A stretch of DNA of 64,000 nt, taken from contig NC_026657.2 of assembly GCF_000004075.3 (NCBI RefSeq), positions 7,254,001 to 7,318,000 on the forward strand, given 5' to 3'. The stretch comes from Cucumis sativus. Lineage: Eukaryota; Streptophyta; Magnoliopsida; Cucurbitales; Cucurbitaceae. Each line of letters begins with the position of its first letter. Within the stretch, counting starts at the first letter, position 1. The notes beneath the pieces were generated by a model. The model had not been told where the DNA came from, did no database searches, and saw only the letters and a list, made by a program, of their open reading frames with translations. This document shows, one piece after another, positions 1-10,674 of this stretch. Both the position numbers and the translations under genes were made by a program.

Positions 1-171
1 GTTTCCGCTGCAACAGGCTCCACGGTTATCGCCAAACACATACTTGTCATCTGCCCACGTGGCAGTCGTGTACATGGTGAGTCATCGATGGCCACTGCTT
101 TTGCCGATGTGGTCGATCGCTATATAATGCCTAAAAAGAAAACTCTAAAGTTTCGGAATAATACAATTCAA
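1..171 (+). other. GC-rich edge segment with an open frame, identity unknown
   Basis: The first 130 bases are clearly richer in GC than what follows. Frame 1 stays open from the window edge to a TAA at 169-171 (about 56 codons). The reverse strand also has a short open frame starting near position 75. A perfect G-box (CACGTG) lies at 56-61 and a TATATAA at 121-127, so a promoter of something on either strand is equally possible. I recognise no protein family. It could be the last exon of a gene to the left, a promoter, or a decayed transposon. Confidence 0.2.
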
Positions 172-349
172 TAATTGCAAATTCTATCATTCCTTCTTTC
201 TTTTAATTTCCCTATCTTTTCACAAATTGTATTCTTAAAATAGTATTCCTAACAATGTTACAATCATTGTGTTTATAAGAAGCCAAAAAATATAACCCAT
301 TTTGTACATATTTTATACTATTAATATTTCATTTACCTATTTCATCAAA

Positions 350-560
350 CAAAATGGTAAAAAATAGTAAGTTTGAAAAAATATTTACTAATATATAATA
401 AATTTTCAGATTCTATCGATAATAGATATTGATAGACACTAACACACTTTTATTGATGGCGACATTGATAAACAGTGATAGATGTCTATCAGTTTGTATT
501 ATTTATAAAATTCAAAATTTTGCTATAGCTTGTAAATATTTTAATTTATTTTGCTAAATC
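350..560. repeat. Dispersed palindromic (MITE-like) repeat, copy 1
   Basis: The left side carries a run like AAAATATTTAC followed by TTCTATCGATAATAG. The right side carries the approximate reverse complement (GATGTCTATCAG, then TTTTGCTATAGCTTG and AAATATTTT). The arms are therefore imperfect inverted repeats around a centre near 455. Related sequence recurs near 2335, 17110, 35625 and 47600. I recall such TAGCAAAAT / CTATCAGTGATAG elements as abundant in cucurbit genomes, but cannot verify this here. Borders are approximate. Confidence 0.5.
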
Positions 561-1442
561 TGGTTGAATCAAGTTAGTTTAAGTAGAGTAAACATCGTAT
601 TGTAGAGGTTTATTATTCTTTAAAATTTTAATTATATCTCTAAATTCTCTATGATATGCCTATGCATAAATCACCAAGATTTGGATGAAATTAACTCAAA
701 CATACATTTGTTTTGCTAGATCCTAGTGGACGAATTTGTGGCAATTACATGGTAAGAACAAGTGATGTGTAATGGTGGATTAAATTTAGTGATAATAAAA
801 TATAGAAACATGCACGAATTATTAGAAAAATAGACAAAGTAATCCACACTATGTTTAAAATAAGTGGCAAGGTTATATGTGTTTTGTGATATTTGTAAGA
901 TTAGAACTATACGTTTAATTTTATAATTTCGAAGCTCGTAGGTTTGTTTACTCTTGAAATTAAAAGTTAAAAGATACATCAAACGAATTCATAACCTTTT
1001 AATTTTAGTTATGATAAGTTGATATTCTTTAAAATATATTTAATATATGTTATAATTGATACTCATAATTATCTCTATATATATTGGATGATATTTGGAG
1101 AAATGGCAAAGTTTGATGTTTATTTTATTGGTATTATTTTGGAGATGAGAGTTAAGAAGTAGTTGGGGGATTAAGTAAGTATATAATGAAGGAAAGTGTC
1201 AGCATAAAGGGGACTATTAAGGATAATGCAGATGTCATCAAAGCTAAAATTTCTAAGTGATGACATTGATATTAATTTTATTTGTGAGATTTGGTATTTA
1301 AACAAATATTACAACCACATCCAATTTATATACGTAATTGTTTTTAATTACGTTAAAATAAGAGTTCTAAGTATTAAGCAAACATATAGTTTAATCAAAG
1401 CGTTGAAAAATATATGATGAGAGTAATCAACGGGCCAAGGCG

Positions 1443-1470
1443 GCGAGTGCCCCGCTCGTGGGGCACTCGC
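1443..1470. repeat. Perfect GC-rich inverted repeat (hairpin)
   Basis: GCGAGTGCCCC (1443-1453) and its exact reverse complement GGGGCACTCGC (1460-1470) are separated by a 6-base spacer. It stands alone as a GC-rich island in very AT-rich sequence. It could form a strong stem-loop in DNA or RNA. No gene abuts it. Confidence 0.8.
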
Positions 1471-2334
1471 GATATATATTTTTTCAATGAAAAATAATCA
1501 CACGTGACAAAAGAATTTTTAAAAAAAATTAATGATAACTATTATTTTTTTATATTGTGAATATGACAAGATTAGTGATATTAGACGATAATCATAGGAC
1601 TATCAAACGGTGATTATAGAGTTATCGACTTTTAAATTTGCTACTTTTACAATTTATAAAATGTAGAAACATACTCTATTATCATACATTTTTTTACTAT
1701 TTTTGCAAATTTCAATTTTTTCAATTATAAGAATTAATTCAATATTATTTTATTTAAAAAAATTATCTTCTTAGTTCTCAAAATTTTGAGAAATATGTGT
1801 TTAATTGGTCTTTAGTCTTTTAGTTTTAAAAATGTAAAGTTAGTAAAGAATTGACTTATTTTGTTTTTTTAATACTTAAATTTAAAAAACAGATTTAAAA
1901 TATCTTTCAAATAACTTTATACTTTTATTTTAAATAATCACATGACATTTTAAGTTAGATGAATAACCTCTAACCGACCATATCATTTCTAAAAAAATAT
2001 TTTCTAATTTTAAATATCATGTAATTTTTTTTTCTTAAATATAAGGTTATTTGAAGGTTTAACTCTTTTTTTTTTTCAAAAAATCCTAGACTAAAAAGGA
2101 AAATGTTTATAATCGACAATCAAATAAGTCTATTTTTATAAACGTGTAACTTTAAAATGTCTATTCTTAAAAGTTAGGGATCAAAAACACATATTTATCA
2201 AATTTTAGGGACTGAAATTGTAGTTTTTTCTTTTACTTATTTACGAATCCGTACATTTTGAAATTTGTAGTTAGTCTCTAAATTATACCCTTTGTTTGCA
2301 AATAACTTTTAGCAATCAAACAACATTATTTGTA

Positions 2335-2520
2335 GATGAAATTTCAAAAATAGTAAATTTTATAAAATATTTACAACATATAGCAAAATCTAACTGATAA
2401 TAATTGATATATTATAGTGATAGAAAATTATCATTGATAGAATCCAAAATTCTGTTATAACGAATTGATATTTTAATTTATTTTGGTATTTTTAAAAAGA
2501 TACCATTATTTGTAATTAAT
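2335..2520. repeat. Dispersed palindromic repeat, copy 2
   Basis: Same element type as at 350-560: TAAAATATTTACAACATATAG on the left, short GTGATAG / CATTGATAG blocks in the middle, then ATTTTAATTTATTTTGG. It is more degenerate than copy 1. Borders are approximate. Confidence 0.45.
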
Positions 2521-2904
2521 TTTTTTTAGTGGTAGTCATCTAACATATTTTTATTTCAAACCACCCTTCCCCACCATAGTTTCTTTGTCCACCCACCATA
2601 AATGTTGCTTTTTAATCCATGGACCATTTTCAATTTATTACTTTCAACAAAATAGGGACATTTTCAAATATACTATAACTAATCATTTTTTATATTTCAG
2701 CATGAGTGTATGTAGGTTAGGTTAAGAGACATTTTCAACCCAACCTATGGGTTATATGAGTTGGCAACATGAATAACCGAAAATCTAGTTTTCAATGAAA
2801 CCCGTAAATATATAGGTTAGGTTGGGTCGTCGAGATGACCAGAGATGAAATATGACGAGGAAGATGAGATCTGATGGAGATGGATGAGGAAGATGAGATA
2901 TGAC

Positions 2905-3106
2905 GATGCGAGGTCGAAATAGAGGAGAGAGGAGACTCGTCGTTGGAAACGGAGGTGGACGACGCGATTGTGATGCGAGGTCGAAACAGATGAGAGAGGA
3001 GACTCGTCGTTGGAAACGGAGGTGGACGACGCGATTGTGATGCGAGGTCGAAACAGATGAGAGAGGAGACTCGTCGTTGGAAACGGAGGTGGACGACGCG
3101 ATTGTG
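2905..3106. repeat. 67-bp minisatellite, three near-identical copies
   Basis: GATGCGAGGTCGAAA begins at 2905, 2972 and 3039, a period of exactly 67 bases. Copies 2 and 3 appear identical, and copy 1 differs by a few bases in the AGATGAG part. Each unit is purine-rich on the + strand (GGAGACTCGTCGTTGGAAAC). Similar but diverged units continue to about 3240. Because 67 is not a multiple of 3, reading frames shift at every copy; the long minus-strand open frames here result from the pyrimidine-rich strand lacking stops rather than from a coding gene. Confidence 0.85.
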
Positions 3107-4799
3107 AGGGAGAATACCAGAGGAGGGAGAGAGGAGACCACAAAGATGATCAGATCTAATGGTACTAGGTGTATATAGAGGAGAGAGGAGACCCGCAGTC
3201 GAAAACGAAGATGGATGGCGCGATTGTGAGAAAGAAGATTGGAGAGTGAGGTGAGATGAAAAAGAAGAATTCTAGAGAAAATGGAAGATAGCAAAGAAGG
3301 GTGCGCGGCTCGAGAGAGGAAGACCTAATTTTTATATTTTATTTTATTAAACAATATTCGTTTTTGATTAGGTTGAACCAAAATTTTCAACTCTCCAAAT
3401 GGAGATCCAACTTAACCCAACAACTCTTAGAATATAAATTGAATAGTCCGAATTATTTGCGTTCAATTCATATGATTATGTCGCTATAATCTATTAACGG
3501 TAGACATCCATAGACTTATAATTAAATAAAAACAACGTTTAAAAACCTCCAGTATTAGCGAAAATCTTGAAGGTTATAATGGGCCTTGTTGGGCCGGGTT
3601 TGAGCCGATTAAAAGTGCAACACAACGCACGTATTAAAGCCGTGTGGTCAGCTCCACTTCTAACTGTTGGAACGACATGTGTCTGCCTCTATCTGTGGTT
3701 TCGCAAGACAAGACGAAAACAAATAAACGACAAATCGTAAGAAAATAAGCTTTAAATAGAAAACCTAACATATATTAACTATACTTTCCCCAAAGAATAA
3801 CAATAACAACAAAATATTTCTACTTAAAACACTATATAATATTTCATCAATTTTAAGATTAAAATTCTAAAATCTAAAACTTTGAATTCATATGTTTAAA
3901 AGTATTTTTTTTAATGCAAATTGCAAGAAGGATCTCTTACTTATGAACCTAATGGATGTTATTTGAGTTAAATTTTTATTGATAATTTTATAGTGTTAAT
4001 AAGTACTCAAACTGGACAATTATATAATTTGGTGACGTAGATTTTTTCTTTCATTTTAAGTCATATTTAATATAATTAAATATCTAATTTATCTTTAAAT
4101 ATAGCAAAATAGATAAAAATATTTATAAGTATGGTAAAATATCTATGGTTGACATAAAAGTTTACTGTTCATTATAACTTTTTTTTTTTTTGTAAAAGTT
4201 GGAAGACTCAATTTTTATTGTTGAAAGTTTAGAGGTGAAATTTGACCGAGTTATTTTCACAATGAATCGATAAAAAAAATAGAAAAATTGTAATGACTAT
4301 AATTTATTGTTAAGAATTAAAAAACATGAATTCGTGTTTTTGTAAATTAAAAAGATTAAAAATTTAATATTATTTAAGGCAAGTTGTAAAAAATTGGTAA
4401 GAGAAAATTTATTTAATTTTTGTTAGGAGAAAGTGACAAAATTTGTAATTTAATAAGAGGAAGAATAATAATAAAAAGAAGAAATAAGAAGAAATATCTT
4501 TGAGAGGACAGATCAGCGTAACCCCCCATGTTGTTCCAATATAATAACCTTCCAATTGCGGAAGATTTCTCTCTTTTTTTCTTAATCACACATGAAAAAA
4601 CCAAGCAATTCCCTCAAAACCCCCCATTTCCCACCCATTTTCCCTTTTCAAAACCCTAATTTTCGCCCCCAATTTGTTGTTTTCCGGATACCTCACCGGT
4701 TTTCTCTTCCGATGATGCCCAATATCTGACAATTCATCTTCCATTGCATCCTTCTTTCTCCTTTTTTATCTTCAATCCCAACCCGAATTCGAGGATCTG

Positions 4800-6660
4800 A
4801 TGGACTTCCAAGAAAGAGATTCGTCCATGCCCATTTCCAGGACCTCGAATTCGTATACAAATGGCCTTTCCTTGACTCATTCTGCTTGGTTCGAGGTTCG
4901 CCTTTTCTATGTTCGAATTTCTCCCTGTGTGATTGCTAGCGTTCCTGACCATCTTAATCTGCGCCACCTTCGACGTGAAATTGGTGTTTCTCTTGAGATT
5001 AATGGCTCTCAAATTCCCGCCTCTGACTCCGCTTCTATTGCCCTTCGTCGTGATCGCCTCAATAAGGAATCCTCCGAGGTTACGTATGTTAGCACTGACA
5101 GCATTCGGGTTACGGGCGGTGTCGAGTTTGAGGTCTATGAGAATGAGGATTTGATTCTTTGTGGCTCTTTGGAACGAATGGACGCCAATTGGATTAATGG
5201 GAGCGTTGGATTGGAGAATAATTCGAAGACAGGTTGGACTATGGAATGTTTTATGGCTGCCTCCATGTGTTCGGGTTCCTCCGCCTTTTTCCAGCCTAAA
5301 CTTGGGGTTTCCTCGCCTGCAATTGAGGTCTATATTGCTGGTTGTTGCTCTGGTATGCCAGTGATCTTGACGCAGACAATTCAGGTTAGTCCGAGACGGA
5401 GGAACTTGAGGCAAGCTGTCCTGGATGCAATTCCCGAGGATGAAGAAGTTGGAAAGGAGGAGAATGGAAGTAATGGATTGATTCGGCACCAGAAAGTGCA
5501 GGTAAAATGTTGTTCTCAAATTCTCTAGGCGTTGTGTGAGCTCAAGAATTTTAGAGTTAGTATGTGCTGCAATATGCAAAGTGCACATAGCATTTATTTG
5601 GTGGATATAAACTTTCAATCTGGCTTCTTGATCCACGGGCAACTTAATCTCCGAATCTATAACTTGGGATTTATAAGAGTTGCATCAGATGCTGTAAATA
5701 GGCTCATGTAAGAAAGCCAGTGTAGAGATGGCTTGTTTACATCATGTGGTGCGTTTAATTAGCATTCTGGTCGAATATCTGGGGTCATGAACTTCCACAT
5801 GATATTGAGCTTGGTTGCATTTATAGTTTTAATCGCTAGAACCTTGTTTTTATAGTTTTTTTTTTTTTTTTTTTATTGATAATGGGTTATGAGGATCCCA
5901 CCATTTACATATCATGGGGGACTTCATAGACTTGAGGGCAACTCGATAGACTAAAAGAATTATTAAGCTTTTTGCACGGGATTGAGTTCAGCATAATAGT
6001 GATTTTCTTGTGTCATATCATAATTCTATGTATTGAATTTGTATATACCGTAGAGCTGGGTGACATATTGATTTTAAGAATCAGTACAACATTTTGATAG
6101 TGAATCTTCTCGTGGATCACGTGCTTCACCAGTATTTAATGCATTAGAAAGAATCAAAATGTTCAAATTTCTCTGTACAATGCTTATAGAGAACATGTAT
6201 GATGGGGAAGAAGTGTTTCTCTCTTCACTGTTTCTTTCTGGTTGTGAAATGAGTCAGACCATTTGGTTCTCCCCTATTGCTGAATCCTACTTTTAATTAA
6301 AAATTAAACAATTTTTAGGCATGTTATAACCCGCCCTCCCCCCAATCCTGTTGAATTATTGTGAGGTATGGAACAAGGTTTTATTGATTTTTACTGTACT
6401 GATTATGTTCCTTTCTTGGACTTATGTAGATGTTAGAGTCTGAAGTTGATGATTATGACCCAGATGGTAAAATGGGACATGGTTACTACGGTGATGATAT
6501 GTACACTGGCGAAGATGGGCAGCTCTCGTGGTTTAATGCAGGTGTTAGAGTGGGTGTTGGTATTGGTCTTGGAGTGTGCCTTGGAGTTGGAATTGGGGTT
6601 GGGTTGCTCATGCGTTCATACCAAACCACAACAAGACACTTTAGACGACGGTTTATGTAA
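4800..6660 (+). CDS. Plant-specific protein of the so-called erythronate-4-phosphate dehydrogenase family (At1g01500-like), probable tail anchor
   Basis: There are two exons, 4800-5501 and 6430-6660, joined in phase 0 across a 928-bp GT-AG intron, giving a 310-residue protein. I recognise it as the plant family represented by At1g01500, At1g19400 and At1g75180, which databases call 'erythronate-4-phosphate dehydrogenase family'. I see no Rossmann GxGxxG motif and no dehydrogenase catalytic residues. The main part (residues 1-234) looks like a compact beta-rich domain. Residues 235-270 are acidic. Residues about 272-295 alternate Gly with Val/Ile/Leu, a glycine-zipper-like membrane segment, followed by a basic tail ending RHFRRRFM. 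I infer a C-terminally anchored membrane protein of unknown function. The start is the first ATG of the open frame after a CT-rich leader. The neighbour downstream, ANGUSTIFOLIA, is a real dehydrogenase-fold protein. Confidence 0.85.
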
Positions 6661-7301
6661 TTAGGATATTGTTACTTGGGAATCTGGAGATTGTTATACT
6701 AGTGAATAGACAATAAAGGGAAAGAGGTTTTCGGGTTCCCAATCGTCAAGCCTGCGCATAACATACAATAATGCAGGCAAGGAAGAATTAAGTTGTTAGG
6801 ACTTTGAACAGAATCAAGAAGTCAGTGACAGCCACTCAAGGAAGTTGAACGTCAACTTCTTCTGTAGGCAGGATGAAAGCTGTACAGTCTCCCCTTTTTG
6901 TTCTTTTCTCTACGTGAAGCACATTCTCTAAGGCAGCAGAGACCTTCTTGCTCAGTTCCGTGACTACTTACTTTTCTATGAATATGTTTCTTTACATAAA
7001 TGGCAGGGCTCGTGTTGGTGCTTATCCTCGATCGTTGTAGCCTTTTATCAAAGGGGTTGCAACTGGACACAACCCTGCAGGAAAAAGCGATTTCCTAGGA
7101 CATAATAAGCTTGTGTGAGGTTTGATTTCGTCTTGAAGAGTATCTACTTTTCTTTACTGATGCTGTATAGGATACTGCCTTTTATTTTTCTCTCCTTTCA
7201 TTGGGGGTTAAATCACAAATATAGTCGCTTTACATTGTCATTTTCCCCTATACTTTAATTTGCTTCAATTTAGTCTTAGTACTTTTGTAAATATATTAGT
7301 T

Positions 7302-7590
7302 TAAGCCCCGTTTGATAACCATTTTGTTTGTTCATTTTTTGTTTTTGAAAATTAATCTCATAAACACTACTTCCACCTATAAATTTCTTTGGTTCATTAT
7401 CTACTTTCTACCCATGTTTTCAGAAACCATGTTAAATTTTTGAAACCTTAAAAAAAGGTATTTTTGAAAACCTGCTTATGTTTTTGGAATTTAAATGAAA
7501 GGTTAAAACTATAATAAGTAAATTAAGAAGACACACACATAAATTTCTAAAACATAAAAGGAAAACAAAATTGTTATCTAATGGGGCTTA
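7302..7590. mobile_element. MITE-like element with about 27-bp terminal inverted repeats
   Basis: The left end reads TAAGCCCCGTTTGATAACC followed by ATTTTGTTT. The reverse complement of the right end reads TAAGCCCCATTAGATAACA followed by ATTTTGTTT, so the two arms agree at all but three of about 27 positions. The interior is about 235 bases, AT-rich, with no open frame, as expected for a non-autonomous DNA transposon. No unambiguous target-site duplication is visible, although TTAGTTT occurs at both borders. Which superfamily it belongs to I cannot say. Confidence 0.6.
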
Positions 7591-8295
7591 GTTTCTGAAG
7601 TTGATTATCCAGTTAAATGGTACTGTAGAGTAAGCATAGTACTACAGGTGGGGAACCTCCCATGACATCTAAATATGTCGTACGGTTATGCATTAAAGTC
7701 CCCATAGATAGATTGTAGTCTTTCGATTGCTATTTAACTGGATAGTTAGATTTGGAGACGAAATTAATGTTTTTGCAAAAGTACAAGAAGTAACACGAAG
7801 CACATGAAAAGACAGGATGAAAATGATCAAATGATAAAGTACTTAGTACTAGAGTTACAAATTTTTTTTGGTCCCATCTTTGTTCTCTATTCTCTTTTGA
7901 GTTGTTCTGTCAAAAAGTTTTTGTACCTTTTCTCATAATTTGTAAATTACTTTCTTGTAGTGAATGAGTTCTGTGAATGTGAGTATTTATCAATCTCAAG
8001 CAGCACCTTCACCTCATTTCATTATCATATGATTTGTTCTACTGCTTCTTCGTGTTGGTATTGGATCCAGAAATTAAAATCGTTTCTGTTTCAATTGATT
8101 TTACTTACGAGTTGGTTTTAGTGTAGTAGTTTAAATTCATTTCATTGTTGATTTTCTTTGACATAAAGCTGGTAAATGTGGCCATGCAGAAGTGTACTCA
8201 AGAAAAATAAGTATTACGTCTGCAACGGTGAGGTGAGATCTTTGGCTTCTATGTTTTCTTCCAGGTAGGAACAAGCATGATGGACTAAAAAATCG

Positions 8296-8326
8296 AGTCG
8301 ACCGACCAAACAAAAGTCGGTCGACT
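8296..8326. repeat. Perfect 11-bp inverted repeat in a GC-rich patch
   Basis: AGTCGACCGAC (8296-8306) and GTCGGTCGACT (8316-8326) are exact reverse complements with a 9-base A/C spacer. More CCGACC / GGTCGG words follow up to about 8510. The patch looks inserted relative to its AT-rich surroundings and may be a remnant of a mobile element. Confidence 0.6.
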
Positions 8327-10555
8327 AGAAAATGAGAGAAGTCGGTTTCGAATCGAGAATCTTTAAAAATATCTTTAAGTGGCATAACGATCCAACCCAA
8401 CAAAGACTCACCGACCCCACCGACTCAAACTCATCGATGTTGAGGTCAGTTTGACATTTTATTAAACGGACTATGGTCGGTTCGGGGCCCGACCAACCAA
8501 TGATCATCCCTATTTCCAGGTCATCTCTTCTTTTATTTCGTCAATGCCCTTTTTTTGGTCCTATCTATGAATTAGCTAGCGATCTTTTTCAACTACATCT
8601 ACCTATACGTTCTTGGGAGAAAAAGTAACAGGATTTGGATAAGTTACCCATGAGGACATCAAAGATATATTTTATATTAGAGAACAATGTGAGATTTTAT
8701 GAAATATGGTAATACCAAATTTGAGGTCGAAACTAAAATTTCAAAATCGAAAGGGTTGAAATAGATATAATAACCATTAGTTTATTAAGGACATATATAT
8801 GGTCGATTTAGGGTTTGAGTTTTGACAAGATGAAGAAATTTTATATGATGTTTGTTGGGTTGTTTTCAATAGAATGTTGTGTCAAGGGAAGGAGTCAACT
8901 TGGGAATGGTAGCTAAAACTAAAAATGAAAGAAAGTAAAGAAATGTAGAATAGTATTAAAGATGTTTGGTTGTTATATCTTATGATTTTTTAAACTTTGA
9001 TGTTTTCAAAGCAATGGGTTTCAATTAGTTTGGAACATTCAAATCTAACATAGATAATCAATTTGATTAATTCTAATGTTATAGTTTAACATTCACTTAT
9101 TGATATAATTTAGGTTAAAATATCGATCTAGTCTTTAACCTCAAAACTTACCAGTTTAAGTTTCTTACGTTGGTTTATCTATTTCAATAAACTTAAAATT
9201 TTAAAATACATTTTTGGTCCTGAGTTGTAAATACAAGTTAATTTATCATAGTTAAAACTTTTCATTTTAATCATCGAATTCTTTAGAATGAGTGTAAAAT
9301 GTTTCTTTTATCTCTCCTCTCTCTTCCGTCCTTCCTCGTTTTCTCTCGTTTTTGTCAACTTCAAGTGGTTTAATGAGAATGTAAGAAAAGTAGTTGTTTT
9401 TGTTTCTTTATTTGTCTACAAATTAAACAATTAGGACAAACTTCATTAGCTAAAAATATTTAATTTAGTTGACATGTCTAAGTGAAAGGCATGTTTTTTC
9501 TTTATTAATCTTGCAATTACGTTTCCTTGCAAATTAACTCTATTTTCAATAAAGTCCACATGATTTTAAAAGATTATTAAACTTATATTGTTCACTCGAA
9601 AAAAAATAACTTGGGAGTAGTCTTATTATTTTATAATAGAACACAATTACAAATATAACAATTAGGTTTAAAGTATTGACACATATAATAGCTTATCACT
9701 AACTGATAAATATTTGAAATTACAACATATCATTGCAAATATAGACCATACAAAGTCGGTGTCAAATTAAAACAAAAGTGAGCATAATTCAATTGACATG
9801 CAAGTATATACTGCAACGACCAAATATGTGACTTGAATCCTCTGCTATCTAGTTATACTAAAAGTAGTTGTTGCCAAACAATTCACATTGAAAGTCATTT
9901 ATTAGGTTTAAATTTAATAAATACACGACGAACTAAAAATTAGTATTTAATTTTTTAAAATACGATAAAAAAAAAACGTAGGATTCTAACTACAAACCAT
10001 TAATACTATTTCTTTGGTAAGCATCTCAGATTCTTGTGAAATGAACATTTATAGAGGATGTCTCGAGTTAAGAGCATCTCCATTTTACTTTTTTATCCTT
10101 ACTTTTATTTTATTTTTCTTGTGTGTGTATATATATATATCATTGTGTTTCTTTTTATTTGTATTGTACCATCAAAACAAAATCTATCAACTAAAGAAAT
10201 CAATCCTTTCTTTTGGTTATGTCATAATAATTTAATTTTCTTATCACATATTTAAATGGTTAAGATGAAATCACTTTGGCACAAAGTTAGAGAATTAAAA
10301 TTTGGAAAATGAATGATTATTGGTTTGAAAGTTGAAATTACTATTTAGGGCTCATAAGTTCGCGATTGCAATAATTAGAAGGAAGGACATGAATGGAATA
10401 AAGTGAAATCACGAGGGTATGTAATAACCTAGCGAAGGGCACAGATCTCACTGACCCAAAAACTTCTTTTCCCCGCTCTCAAAAAACGACCCCTCGCCGG
10501 AAGCAACAAAGGACCTTCAACAACCAACTTCAACAATACGATTCCGGTGAGAGGA

Positions 10556-10573
10556 ATGTTGACTTCCTTTTAA
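10556..10573 (+). promoter_or_regulatory. Short upstream ORF in the ANGUSTIFOLIA leader
   Basis: ATG TTG ACT TCC TTT TAA lies about 100 bases before the main ATG in what should be the 5' leader. It encodes only five residues. Whether the transcript includes it depends on the unmapped start site. Confidence 0.35.
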
Positions 10574-10674
10574 GATTCCACGGGAATTACGGCCTTTGCC
10601 TCAAGTTCCGGCGTTAATACGAGCTCCGACGAGGAAGCGGCATCATTTCTGGAGCTGCGACGGAGGCGGAGACC

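Larger units (their letters stand above)
172..4799. other. Repeat-rich, AT-rich intergenic region
   Basis: About 4.6 kb with no gene I can support. It contains two copies of a dispersed palindromic element (about 350-560 and 2335-2520), a GC-rich hairpin (1443-1470) and a minisatellite (2905-3106), annotated separately. Much of the rest is A/T homopolymer-rich sequence. The last 200 bases before position 4800 are C/T-rich and look like the 5' leader of the next gene. The short open frames here show no family signal. Confidence 0.6.
6661..10674. other. Intergenic region with a MITE-like element and a GC-rich patch
   Basis: The first few hundred bases are probably the 3' UTR of the preceding gene. 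A terminal-inverted-repeat element lies at 7302-7590 and an inverted repeat at 8296-8326 (both annotated). From about 8.6 to 10.4 kb the sequence is AT-rich with no supportable gene; a GT/AT simple repeat lies at 10121-10140. The last 250 bases turn GC-richer and form the ANGUSTIFOLIA leader. Confidence 0.6.

Noticed and set aside
2785-3294. 169- and 108-codon minus-strand open frames
   Set aside because: They lie on the 67-bp minisatellite. The pyrimidine-rich strand simply lacks stops, and the same repeat is read in different frames.
4734-5642. 302-codon open frame on the minus strand over exon 1 of gene 1
   Set aside because: It runs antisense to a well-supported conserved exon, has no family signal and extends past the exon into the intron. 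It is a by-product of codon composition.
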